Assembly: GCA_001599715.1 (NCBI GenBank)
Contig: BCHU01000007.1
Span: forward strand, 625,586 to 689,585
DNA length: 64,000 nt
Source of the DNA: Phaeotremella fagi
Taxonomy: Eukaryota; Basidiomycota; Tremellomycetes; Tremellales; Phaeotremellaceae
Direction of reading: 5' to 3'
The notes under the pieces are model-generated. The model searched no databases. It saw only the letters and a program-made list of their open reading frames with translations, and was not told the origin of the DNA. The stretch's first letter is position 1; the number at the start of each line of letters is the position of its first letter. Made by a program: the position numbers and the translations under genes. Below, one piece after another: positions 23,048 to 33,766 of the stretch.

Positions 23048-24411
23048 TTGTTCTATATTGACATGTTATTGTCTTTGTGTGTTAAGTATACATAGTGAGC
23101 GAGCTTTGACTTGACTTTGACCACTACCAACTGCTGATCGGTACCTACCGGCAAACACTGTAACCGCAGTGGCAATAGAATTGTTGTATACTGTATGTCT
23201 TCACCTTCCTCCTCCTCAGTATCGCTTCTTTCGAAAGCTAGCACTTTTTACATGATAGTACTCAGTTAACACCGTTCCTTCTCCTTGATACTTGTCTTAC
23301 AAGTTGATCCTGCCTGTAATAAGCCCTACCGAGAACGAATACTGCAATAGAGCTCTTGCGATGCAAAGAAACAAATTTTACTTCAATGAATTTCGCTTTT
23401 CCTTTTGATTTCAAAACCCAACAACTGGATAATACCGATAAACAAGTTTGTTCGATGTACTATCGCAGGGATGAAACTCAAGAACGATGCTTGAGATAAA
23501 GCGCGAGCTGACTGCGGAGCAATCACATCCATTGACGAATCTATCTGTCGATACCAATGGACCGGTAGATCCCTCAAGCATGTATCCGCTGTTCAGAATA
23601 AACCGTGAATGTTTCAATAACAGCTCAGTATATGCACCGAAATAAACAAGGACACAGTGGGTTGATTCTTTTCACCAAGTTGAAAAGAAGTAAAGCGACA
23701 CTGGAAAACCAAAAACGCCACTCCATATTCCTGAACGTGATTCCACGAAAAGTGACTCTTGGCAGAAGAGTGATGTCCGATGCAAGGCGTTAGCATGACG
23801 GGTCAGTTAACTGACTTCTGCCGAACTTAATTTATGTAGGTACTGCACGAGCAATCTTCGAAAAGCACTCCCAACACCTAACTTTTCAGAAGATTTTCGG
23901 TTTTAACTTTATTGAGGCGAATAAAAGTTATTCCCTAGTCCTATCAGTTGGAAATGAATTTTCCAGTTGTACCTGTGCCGAATATTGGTATCACCCCAAA
24001 TAAAGGTAACTTGAGTCTTTGACATTTGAAACTTCTCTTCTCGATGTTGGATCTTCGGTTCCATCTCCTACGGCTAGGGTTCTTGAGATTTTGGAAATTT
24101 GATTTAACATGGTGTTCGAAACTTCATCGTTCGATTTACTCCTTCCAACGTATCGTTTTAAGTCATGGTATGGTCACTCAAGAGGCTGGTTGACTCTGAA
24201 CCGAAAGAAAAACCCCTTCCATAACAAGGTCTTTACTGTAGATGCTGTATTTGCTCTTTTATCTCGCAGTCTTCGGCTCTCTTCGCACTCAACGTATTTG
24301 CCATACTTATAGGAGATAGAGGCTGGTGAGAACGAAAAAGTTCTTTCATTTTTGATATCACGCAAATTGTTCTTCTTGACATCTTACTACACTGACTATT
24401 CTTTGTTCATT
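23048..24411. other. Long gene-poor interval
   Basis: About 1.36 kb with only short unconvincing ORFs on both strands. A 50-base open stretch from the ATG at about 23954 ends in GGTAACTTG and could be a decayed exon, but nothing joins to it. No tRNA, repeat family or known domain is seen. It opens the sparse region that extends to about 31.5 kb. Confidence 0.45.
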
Positions 24412-25399
24412 ATGGTTTCAATCACTTCAGTGTTGACTGTCATTCTACTTTTCTGTACTGTCACCGCTGTTCCTGTGTCCGAAACAAACGCAGAAAGGCT
24501 TAAACGGGGATTACCACCAAACAGGCCCAGAAAACTCTTCAAACCAAGTATAACAAGAGGTGAGTGACGATAAATGCAGTGCATTTCATTGAATTTCATA
24601 CTGAGATGTGAAAATGGGATCTTTTCTTTAGGTCTAGCACCCCGAGCCTCGCTCGCTGTCGCACAAACTTATATTGGTATATACAAATCATCCGATAATA
24701 GTTTCGTTGGATATCTGAGAGAAGAACTCAGTACCGACACGGTAGATTATTATTTCGTTACTAGCGTATATTCTTTCCCTTCTCCATTTTGTGCTCTCTC
24801 AGATACTGATGGAAACAAATAGGATTTAACGCAAGCTGATGTTTTCCAAGTTCCAAAATCGACCAGTACAACCACTCGATATACACTTACAGGAAACAGT
24901 GTTACCAAACCCTATCTGACTTCAGACACTCAACTAACGTTGGCTAATCATAACGACGTAGTTGGTACCGGCGCTGATAAGTAAGTCAATCACCATATAG
25001 TGTACTGACGATGACTCAGTTATGTCATCTTGATGAGAACAGCATCGTCAGATGGCGGAAATCAAGCAACATACGATACTTCTACTTCGCAAGAAACTAC
25101 GAATTGGGGTGTACCTTCCGGAGTGTATGGTACTGCCCTCTACACATTTTACTCTGCGGATGGGACAACTTCAGGTGCACCAAATTTCTATTATAACGTG
25201 GAGAAAAGTGTGTTTTTTCATTGTTCATTATACGGGATTGTTCAATACAAGGATGAGGATGGCGATACAGTGACTGACCACGTTGATTTCAGGACCATAT
25301 GTTTACGCTGCAACTGCCGCTTCCCATCTTCACAACAATCCAACTTCAGCTTGGGCTGAGACTGATAAAGTTTATTTGAAATATGTTACTACCAGCTAA
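24412..25399 (+). CDS. Secreted RGLPP-family protein
   Basis: Five exons (24412-24559, 24632-24765, 24823-24980, 25020-25207, 25293-25399) give 244 residues. Residues 1-20 are a signal peptide (VLTVILLFCTVTAVPVS). A dibasic KR follows in RLKRGLPPNRPRK, a motif seen at the start of many basidiomycete secreted hypothetical proteins and probably a Kex2-type processing site. The mature part is Thr/Ser/Tyr-rich and beta-strand-like (YIGIYKSSDNSFVGYL, SGVYGTALYTFYSADG) and ends near AWAETDKVYLKYVTTS. Function is unknown; extracellular or wall location is inferred. A decayed copy of its 3' end lies about 0.9 kb downstream. Confidence 0.8.
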
Positions 25400-25993
25400 A
25401 GTTCCCATAACTTGGTTATATATCGAATTACATTCGAGGACATCACTTTTTGCTATTTTTTTGGTATTTTTTCTTTTTGGGTGACTTTCTCTCTTATAGA
25501 TTACCGTGTGCACGAGGACAATTTAATTTCCAAACACCTTCTTATGAATGTCTGAATTATCTCTTGACTTGGCGCAAATGACAGTTTTTTCAAACCCATG
25601 AATATCAACTTGGACCAACGGACTCAGCTTTTTCTTGGCAAGGAACGATATCCTGGTAGTAAGCGTGATCGTGTTAAGTTACAATATATATCGACAACTT
25701 GTCGATCATCTAGATACCAATGAGTTATACACGCCATGTAATCTCCTTATTTGATACGTGAACGTATATCTCAACAATTAAGTAAGTCAGTGCTGATATT
25801 CGGCTGCTGTATTCAGATAACGCCAATCCCTAAACGTATCTATTTTTGAACATTGCCTGACTTTTGTGACATAGCTCAACTGACGAGCTAGTCATTGATT
25901 CGGATGGACTACCAAATATACAGTTTGGTATCAAGGGATAAGTATACGGTGACTTAGTCCTTCTGTACCAAAAATAGAATTATTTATCCCGAA
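25400..25993. other. Intergenic region without recognised feature
   Basis: An AT-rich tail of the RGLPP gene, then sequence with no coding signal on either strand. Confidence 0.4.
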
Positions 25994-26208
25994 TCACTGA
26001 AGACAAGAATGCCCGTTTGTTGCATCTGGTGGAGCATCATCTTCACTGTCGACCACCCTTTCATCCATGCTTTGGTCACCGAGAATATATTCAACTGTTG
26101 CAGATGAATGCTCGGCTCCGGACTCCCAAACCAGGGTTGCCAAAATGACATTAGCTTGACGGTGGTAACAATTCTCACAGTACACTTTGGTAGAGGCTTC
26201 ACATGAGG
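25994..26208 (-). pseudogene. Coding-like fragment with CxxC motif
   Basis: An open frame on the minus strand reads about 71 codons to a TGA at 25994. It includes SCEASTKVYCENCYHRQAN (a CxxC pair) and an acidic end (MDERVVDSEDDAPPD). A TTCTCAG acceptor candidate precedes it at 26209. Composition is more protein-like than neighbouring shadow ORFs, but no upstream exon, start codon or donor could be joined convincingly. It may be the 3' exon of an undetected gene, a relic, or chance. Function unknown. Confidence 0.3.
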
Positions 26209-26314
26209 CTGAGAATCCCAGGTTTTTGATTTTTGATCCACGAGGTGCTTTCCTTCGAAATGACGAATCTTAGGTAGGAATTTTCGTAAATAAACAACAA
26301 CTAAATTGGAAACT

Positions 26315-26444
26315 CACCAGAGTACAAGTATGAGGTTGAAAATGATATGGAACTCGTTACCTGTGCTACTGATATCCATAACATTCCAACTACAGCATGG
26401 ACGGAAACTGATCAGTTATCATGAGATATGTTGCTACGAATTGA
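26315..26444 (+). pseudogene. Relic of the RGLPP-family secreted protein (3' end)
   Basis: Plus-strand translation reads EYKYEVEN, then TDIHNIPTTAWTETDQ. This aligns with NFYYNVEK and ASHLHNNPTSAWAETDK of the intact gene at 24412-25399. At DNA level the match continues to the stop region (ATATGTTGCTACGA against ATATGTTACTACCA). A one-base loss brings an early TGA. The 85-base intron present between these parts in the intact gene is absent here. No upstream exons are found, so this is a truncated, frameshifted copy. Confidence 0.6.
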
Positions 26445-26741
26445 AAAAAAACCTCCCCGTTGCCCTTCTATTCCTATTAATATTTCATTCTACATGCTCA
26501 TCGCTTTCGTCTTCATTTGGGAACTCGAATTTATATGTCTTATAAGATATGATAAATTCATTTCATTGACGATAAGTGGCACTTGCCAAAGTACTCGTAC
26601 TTATGACGGCAACATAACGTAATTTTAAGTTCTGTCGATATCTCTGATCTGAATGAGCTCCACCATAAGATGTCGAGAGGGATGGATAATAACGATGTTT
26701 TAACGATCTAATCACTCAACAAGTTTCTCACAACAATAAAT
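26445..26741. other. Promoter region of the aquaporin gene
   Basis: Nothing beyond a short upstream region for the gene starting at 26742. Confidence 0.4.
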
Positions 26742-28056
26742 ATGGCTCAATCAACTACGACTTTCAACACTTACAACACTGGATTTCAAGAACCGCTCCA
26801 TCAAAATGTACCTAAAACAAGAAAATCGATAGGCTTGAATGGGATGTTCAAAGATCTCAAGATTGATATCATAGCAGCGGCTGTAAGTTTCTCTTCGTAG
26901 TTTGTTCTTCATCGGTAGCTGACTGTGTGAATAAGGGAGAATTGGTTGGAACGGTAAGTTTTCACTCGGCGGGACGATCCTTAAGGTATTGACAAATGAT
27001 GTCCAGGTCTTATTCCTACTTTTTGCTTTAGGGGTCAGTTTTACCTAATCTTAGCCAGAATCCAGAACTAACCTGTGATAATACTTAGGCAGTACAAACT
27101 TGTACTTCCAATACAGCAGATAGTGGTACTGTGTCTGATGCAGATCAACTGTTGGTGGGTCACAAATTGTCTTGATATCTAGTCATAGTATACTGATCAA
27201 GGCACATTCCCTTAGTCCTACTTTTACATTTCGGCAGCCTTTGGAATTTCATTGATAGCGACTGCATCAATCTTCTATCGTTTCACCGGCTCAATCTTCA
27301 ATCCCTCAGTAACTTTAGCTCTGATGTTAGTTGGTGCTATCAAGCCAGTCCGTTCTTTGCGTAAGTAATCTCCCGTAGACCCTTTCTTATAACTCATACG
27401 TTTCAAGTTATCTGTATAGCTCAAATGCTTGGTGGTATCATCGCTGCAGCTATCTTAGATGGACTCACCCCTGGTCCATTATCTGTCGGTGTATCAATTG
27501 GATTGGGTACGAATAGAACTCAAGCTCTCTTCATTGAAATGTTCTGTACGGCTGGTCTAGTACTCAGTGTTTTAATGGTTGCTGCTGGTGAGTACATTTC
27601 AAGTCATGACTAACCGATAACAAAGAAAAACATTCTTTAACACCAATCGCACCTGTTTTATTTGGATTAATGCTTTTTGGAGTCATGCTTTTCTCAATAC
27701 CTTTCACAGGTGGTGCGATCAAGTAAGTCATCATCTTCAATCTAACGACTAATGAGTCAGTACTGCTCGAGCTTTTGGTCCTTGTGTGGTGCAAAGATCT
27801 TTCCCAAGTTACCATTGGATATATTGTAAGTTGGAGAGGTTATTCCCATCAAAATATTTACACTGAGATACCAGGGCTGGGTGAAACTCTGGGTGCGTTA
27901 CTTGCTACCGGGTTCTATATTTTCTTGAAATGGATCAAATATTGGTATGTATGTCTTCATCTAAATAAGTTGTATCCACTGAACCTGTCTATGTATAGGG
28001 AAATCAACCCAGGTCAAGATTCAGTGGATCCTGCGGATGCTCCTCATCCGGTGTAG
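26742..28056 (+). CDS. Aquaporin / major intrinsic protein with altered NPA boxes
   Basis: Ten exons (26742-26882, 26936-26953, 27007-27033, 27089-27154, 27216-27360, 27420-27587, 27626-27722, 27761-27825, 27875-27944, 27999-28056) give 284 residues with six membrane helices. It is a water or small-solute channel of the plasma or an internal membrane. The two half-helix motifs are NPS (residues 113-115, in IFNPSVTLALMLVGAI) and NTA (221-223, in GGAINTARAFGP); the consensus is NPA in both. The Arg after the second motif is kept. The 18- and 27-base exons 2 and 3 lie in the first helix. The lack of the second-loop expansion seen in aquaglyceroporins suggests an orthodox aquaporin. Confidence 0.9.
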
Positions 28057-28949
28057 GTGGCGAGATGCAGCGAAGACCCATGATCTGCACGTTCTTTGGT
28101 GAGGACCACAGACAGACACAGTGTTCACTCTTTGTGTATAGACGTACTCACACGTCGGTTTCTATTCTTCCTCTTACATGTAACGATCTGATTAAGCACA
28201 AAGTTAAAGCATTTCATTAATACTGTGCATCATAATACCAGAGAAGCTCTCTGCTCCTCTCCTCTCCAACTGTGGCATTGCTTCCCAAACACCTATAGTA
28301 TAGCATTTTTCCAGGAAACTTCCAGAAAGATCTTTGTGGCCCTAACGAACGTGCGTGAATTGTACAAAAATTCTCAGAACAAGAAAAGCCAACCTTTTAC
28401 CCGAACATTGAAAGGATGTGTCGCCCCACAAGATCGGAAATCAAACACGAATCTGATCTATTCGTCTTCTACTCACTGGTTTAATCCGGATCTTGGCCAT
28501 TTTCCTTGATAAGATAAGCTGAACACGAAATCTAACAGCTTTATATCCGTGTAGATGAAAGGTAGTTTCGTTTGCTTGATAAGCAAAGTCGCAAAGATAA
28601 GCGGGACATGAAATGAAAAAACGTCTTAAGCGACTTTATGAAAGGTAGTTACTGTTGCTGATTAAGCAGAAACTGATTTCGCCTTCTTCAGCTATCGGAA
28701 AATACACTTTTATTGATTTTGCCGTTGATACCGAAAATCTGAGAATGAATCGTTATCTCGAACCTTTGTGTGCGAGGATTTCTGGAATGATCGATTTCGT
28801 TTAGTTGGGCTTCTAGAGATAAGCCTTGTCAGAACTGGCGACATACTTAATGTCTGGTTTTTGGGGTGTTATCCTTGTTTTTCAATCAACTCTCTCCTTG
28901 ATCTATACAATACTTCTCGCTGGTCAAACTCAAATAAACAAATTTCAAT
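28057..28949. other. Intergenic region with an imperfect duplication
   Basis: About 890 bases with no gene model. It contains an imperfect 33-base duplication (28555 and 28638) and several GATAAG motifs, and lies upstream of the small gene at 28950. Confidence 0.45.
28555..28670. repeat. Two imperfect copies of a 33-base element
   Basis: ATGAAAGGTAGTT begins both copies (28555-28587 and 28638-28670), 83 bases apart. Each ends in a short palindrome-like core: TGCTTGATAAGCA in the first, TGCTGATTAAGCA in the second. It may be a duplicated regulator site or a remnant of a small repeat. Confidence 0.6.
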
Positions 28950-29373
28950 ATGCCCTCAGGCGGATCAAAGAACGATACTCATACAAAATATTCAACCGCC
29001 GACGGTAGTAAAATTCATAAGCGTCCTGTTTCTACGTGAGTTGATCCTCATTGGAAACTCATTGTTTGATTCGCTGACCATGTTACTCTCCCCTATTTAA
29101 GAGAAAATCCGGAGTGGAATTCTGCAGAAGCGAAGTCAAAGTACGACCATATAACTCGGAATAGCGAAGGTTATGGTCGTATAACAAGAGGTTCTTACGG
29201 TGAGTAACCTTAACTGAACTTTCTAACCAATGACTGATGACATCTTGGGTTCGACAGATAATGAAACCGCTAATGGCTCGTCCTCCCGTAAAACTAAGGA
29301 GTCGTCGAACCCCAAAAAAACTGAATCTAAGAAATCTCAGAAGAAGAAGATGAAAGATTATTATCCAAAGTAG
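28950..29373 (+). CDS. Small basic unknown protein
   Basis: Three exons (28950-29035, 29102-29199, 29258-29373) give 99 residues. The product is hydrophilic, Lys/Ser/Thr/Asn-rich, with a Lys-rich C-terminus (KKTESKKSQKKKMKDYYPK) that could act as a nuclear-localisation signal or nucleic-acid contact. No signal peptide, membrane segment or known domain. Splice sites (GTGAGT with CTGAC and CTGAT branch sites) are good and the frame is unbroken, but expression is unproven. Confidence 0.55.
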
Positions 29374-29840
29374 TTGGCCTTTACCTTTTGGTCACACAGA
29401 AAGGTTGAACGTAATGGGCGGAAGCTAAGGAGGAGAAATGTTTTTGTTTTGTAAAGTCTGTGAAAGAAATTTTGATATGAATATTGTGGATGATTTTTTT
29501 GCATGCGTTCTTGTTGTGAATCGTCTCGATCCATTGAAGAGCGGTGACCTCCTTGGTACCGTACAATGCAGTCCCGGCTCATTGTCAAAAACAGTCTGAT
29601 TTGATTTTGTTAGTCAAAGTTCTTGAAAGACAGATGTGCCACACACGAGAAACTGAAATGAAGCTAGCTACAGTATGTGGACAACGCATGGCCTCATAGA
29701 TTCTTTCTTAATCTTCCATCAGTATACTAAGCCTACATTGCATGCGACATTTCCTCAATGATCAAGTATACAGTATCCATCATATAGCATGACAGATAAG
29801 ATGAAAGGGCACGACAACCTGAAGATATCGACACTGACGG
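29374..29840. other. Convergent intergenic region
   Basis: It holds the 3' ends of the small basic gene and the glutaredoxin gene. No coding or RNA signal. Confidence 0.45.
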
Positions 29841-30264
29841 CTACCAACCCTCATGCCCTCTCCCAATCATCGCCCTCAGTTTATCCTTTGGAATCGAAGT
29901 AACCTCTGAACAACCACCAATAAACTCTTGATTAATATAGACATGCGGTACAGTACTCTGTCCATTGAGTGATTTAAGATAAGCTTGGATTTCGGCTGTC
30001 GTCAGCCAAAAACCTCCTACATTTTTGACCCACATCCTTGATCCATTCCGTTAAGTTCAAAAATCGCTATATCATCTGTCTCATGTTTGAGTAGATGTTT
30101 GGCACGGAAACAATACTTGTGATTAGTTTGTTCATGTATCTGAAACTTACCGGACAATACGATTTCGAAAAGATTGTTACGTTGTGATTTGATATTGCTT
30201 CGTCGACTAGTTGTTTCACCTGTTCGGGTGAGGAGTTGGAGTGACCGAATTTGAATAATGTCAT
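29841..30264 (-). CDS. Dithiol glutaredoxin (CPYC)
   Basis: Three exons (30264-30151, 30115-30034, 29995-29841) give 116 residues, a normal glutaredoxin length. The active site CPYC (residues 37-40, in SKSYCPYCFRAK) is split by the first intron. The TVPHVYI cis-proline motif and GGCSEV glutathione-binding motif are present. It reduces disulfides and glutathione mixed disulfides, probably in the cytosol because no presequence precedes the domain. A Cys three residues after the GG is shared with several class I glutaredoxins. Introns are 35 and 38 bases. Confidence 0.92.
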
Positions 30265-31515
30265 TGGGGAAGCTGGGGGTACGAGTAATGATATTGCAGT
30301 TGTAGCTGTTTAACAGGTGTGTGAGTATGAATATGATTCCCTTCTATGCATGCATTCATGCGTTTGCTTGGCTTTTGAGGTTTGGGTGGAGCAATGTCGT
30401 CATAAATTGATCTAATCTTTGGCTTCTGAATCCAATTCCGATACGCTCATTCTTCTATAATCGTGAAACTCTTCCTGCTGGTCTGATTTAAAACTCTTGG
30501 CCTTTTCACAAACAAGATGTTTCTGTTCTGTGATAGTCACCACCTCAAGTTTCTTGAGATAAAAACCTGGCGTTCAGCCACGAACTGTGTCTTAGCTTGT
30601 TCATATATAGCCTCTGACTTTTGTGATGAGAAGTAACGTTGTTATCGTACGATATTATCTTGTGAACTACTCCAGGACGATGAATTATCTTGGCTAAAAG
30701 ACAATAGAATCGTTTATCTTGAAGTGGGCGTTTATCTCGATGGTCAGGACCAAGATCCGTGAGAATATGTGATTGTATCTTTCTTCACAGAATTTCCCGA
30801 TTTTCGGATGTCCTATTCCTTCAGACATCTCATCTAAAAGCGAGTTGGCGGCGGCCTAAGTGCAAAAATATCGGTTTTAACATGCGCAGTCTCTTTGGGT
30901 GATGACACGCAAGTATTTGTATTCTCAATAATTAGTTCCTTCCTTCTTCCCATATAGCCACGGAAAAATGACAACTTAGGAGGAGCAGCAACGTCTGGGC
31001 CAAGAGCAATCAGGACAAAAATACAACCTTATCAGCTGCCACCCTTGAGATCCAACAGGATAAACAGATATCTCAGGGTTGTAAGGTTTACATAAATTCA
31101 CCGATTATTTGGAGAGGCCCCCTCTGGTGACACGCTTGATAAACGGTTAGCACCGACAAAAGCGGAGGCGTACGTCGGACCGTTTTCAAGACTTTTCGAT
31201 GATAAGCTACGCAGTGAGTTTTGTCGGTCGGACCGTTGAGGGTAGGGGTTTGGATGAAGTGAATCTTGATTATATGGTCTTGTGAGGTGGGGCTATCCTA
31301 TCTTCCATCTTTTCTATCTTCCACTCTCTATCTTTTCCAACTTATCTTTCTTCCTCATCGATAAGTGATTAATTAAGTAGTTACGCTTTAATTAAATTTG
31401 TAGTCGAAAAACTTTTGGAACTAAACCCAAAACAGAATCCTACTTCTCCTCCACTTTATTTCATTGTTCATTCATCGCTTATCTGTCCAAATCAAAAGTA
31501 ACAATCAACTCAACA
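30265..31515. promoter_or_regulatory. Long divergent promoter region with GATA and CGG-A-CCG motifs
   Basis: This 1.25 kb interval separates the glutaredoxin and Dal5-type transporter genes and has no ORF of note. It carries numerous TTATC/GATAA motifs, including 31341, 31360 and 31478, and two CGGACCG palindromes (31176, 31229). GATA factors control nitrogen permeases in fungi and zinc-cluster factors bind CGG/CCG pairs, so complex control of the transporter is plausible. Confidence 0.45.
31176..31235. promoter_or_regulatory. Two GTCGGACCGTT palindromic motifs
   Basis: CGGACCG at 31176-31182 and 31229-31235 both sit in the same 11-base context GTCGGACCGTT. CGG-N-CCG is a possible Zn2Cys6 dimer site. 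They lie about 280-340 bases before the transporter start. Confidence 0.4.
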
Positions 31516-33766
31516 ATGTCAAACGTCGAAGACGAGAAACGCGCTTATGTAGATGCTGAAAGTCATCAAGTTCACGCGGTCGCTGATTTCGATCCGTCTT
31601 CCGAATCAAAGGAATACGCCGAAGAAATCATCAACGCCGAACATGCCTACTCCGATGCTCAATACAAGAAACTCATGAGAAAGGTCGACATGATCTTGAT
31701 GCCCTTACTCATGTTAACGTACGGTTTACAATATTCTGATAAAGTCTCTTTGTCTTCCGGTGTTGTTTTCGGTTTAAAAACCGACACCAACTTGGTGGGA
31801 CAAGAATATGCTTTACTTTCAGTTTGGTTCTGTGAGTTCCGTCCCGACTTCCGAAGAGTGTTTCAGCTGATGATCGTTTCTTTAGACCTCGCCTACGCTG
31901 TTTCTCAATTACCTATGGGTTGGGTCATGCAACGTCTCCCAGTCGTGAGTAATCCTCTGATTGTAGAAGAATCGAGTTGACGAAATGCACATTTCAGGGT
32001 AAAGCTCTCGCTACTTGTGTCATCATTTGGGGTGGTATGGTCCTCGCCTTGGGTGGATGTAACACATACGCCGAACTTTCTATTGTCAGAATCGTCCTCG
32101 GTTGGTTCGAAGCTGTAAGTTAGAGTCTGACTTGGTAGTTGAATTCCTCAATATTGATCCTCTTGACATAGGTCATCACACCCGGTTTCATCCTTATTGT
32201 CTCCTCTTGGTATCTTAAATCAGAATCTACTTCCAGACAACTTTGTAAGTATACCTCAGATACACTTGATATACCCCTATTCTAAACAGTTTTTCAGTCT
32301 ACTACGCAATGAACACCTTCTTCTCAATCGTTTTCGGTGTTATCATCGTAAGCCCTCCCAATCTCTTAAATACCCAATAACTAACCTGGAAACAGTACTT
32401 CATCGCTCTTGCTCAACAACAAAAAGGTGGAGTAGCTGCTTGGAGAGTCATCAACTTCTTCTTGGGTGGTGTTACAGTCTTTGACGGTATCCTCCTCTTC
32501 ATCTTCTTGGGTATCCCAGAAACCGTCTGGTGGTTAACCAAAGAAGAGAAAATCATGGCTAGAGCTCGTATCGTTTCTAACCAAAGTGGGTTTCGATTTC
32601 TTCATTCGCTGTCTACGGTCTCGGTCTAACGGACTTTTCTTTAGCTGGTGGTGGTGAACGTCATCCATGGAAGATGGAACAGGTTGTTGAATGTTTCAAG
32701 TGAGTGATTCCGTTCTTCTTCAGGCGTCCACCGCCACATTCCCGATTGGCAGCTCTTTCTCCTGTATCTATATCAAACTGAGACTAACTCTCCAACAGGG
32801 ACCCACAATATTGGTTCGCTCAATACTACAACGTCGCATCGACCATCCCCAACGGTGCTCTCGGTGGTAAGTCTCGCATTCTCCTATTTTCGAAAGTGGC
32901 ACTTGTCCTAACATCTTGAACTCAGCTTTCTCCGTTCTTGTCTACCAATCATTCGGTTTCTCCAATCTCGAATCCATCCTATACGGTCTCCCATCCAACG
33001 CGTAAGTCTACCACCATCGAAAATGGACTAACAGTTAGTATCGGTTTCGTCTTCATCCTCCTTACTTCATGGGCTGTTACCAAGATCCCAACTTCCCGTT
33101 TCCCATTGGCTCTCGTTTACCAACTCATCCCAATGGGTGTCTTCCTTTTCGTCGGTCTCGCTCCAGATGTAAGTCTACCACCCTTCATTTAACAAACCAT
33201 GACACATATTAAATCAATCGATGTAGGACATGAACAAATGGGCTAAATGGGCTGTCTTCTCATGTGTTTCAGTTTTCGCCATCACCACATTCTTGATCTG
33301 GTCAATTATCCCAATCAACACCGCTGGTCGTACCAAGAAATCTTTCATGTCCGCTTCATCCTTAATCGCTTACTGTGGTGGTAACATCTGTGGATCATTG
33401 ATCTTCCTTCCATCCGACGCACCAAAATATCTTCACGGTCTTACCGCTTGCGCTATCGTCATGGGTACCGTAAGTTCCTCATTGTTTTCTGTTTTACAAA
33501 AGTTTTTTAATTGATATATTGCTTTTTACGTAGAACGTCATCAACATCTCAGGATGGCTTTATTACTACAGACGCGAAAACGCTAAACGTGAAGCCGCTT
33601 TCGTCGCTTCAGGAATGTCAATGGAAGAACGTCTTTATCTCTCCAAAATCGCTGGTGAAACTGATGTCACCGACAGACGTGAGTTCATACCTTACAGTCA
33701 GCCGTTAGGTCTAGATTTACTAATCCAAATTTAATAGAAAACATTCATTTCCGATACACTTGTTAA
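31516..33766 (+). CDS. Dal5-type MFS transporter (anion:cation symporter)
   Basis: Thirteen exons (31516-31831, 31886-31944, 31998-32114, 32172-32244, 32298-32347, 32396-32585, 32645-32699, 32799-32866, 32926-33001, 33039-33168, 33227-33469, 33534-33678, 33738-33766) give 516 residues. It has twelve predicted membrane helices. LMRKVDMILMPLLMLTYGLQ, YAVSQLPMGWVMQRLP, AWRVINFFLGGVTVFDG and the terminal ENxHFRY-type sequence (NIHFRYTC) are signatures of the allantoate/tartrate/pantothenate permease family. The substrate is probably an organic anion such as allantoate or another nitrogen- or vitamin-related compound; this cannot be fixed from sequence. The last exon is 29 bases. Confidence 0.92.

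Noticed and set aside
23383..23617. Two overlapping minus-strand ORFs in the 23-24 kb gap
   Set aside because: Short, no splice partners, mixed composition and no recognisable motif.
24109..24312. 67-codon ORF upstream of the RGLPP gene
   Set aside because: No family or splice links; probably chance within the promoter.
28225..28509. 94-codon plus-strand ORF downstream of the aquaporin
   Set aside because: No coding-like composition, no homologous motif, and it lies in the aquaporin 3' region.
30265..31515. Hidden gene in the promoter interval
   Set aside because: No frame longer than about 60 codons and no splice-consistent chain found on either strand.
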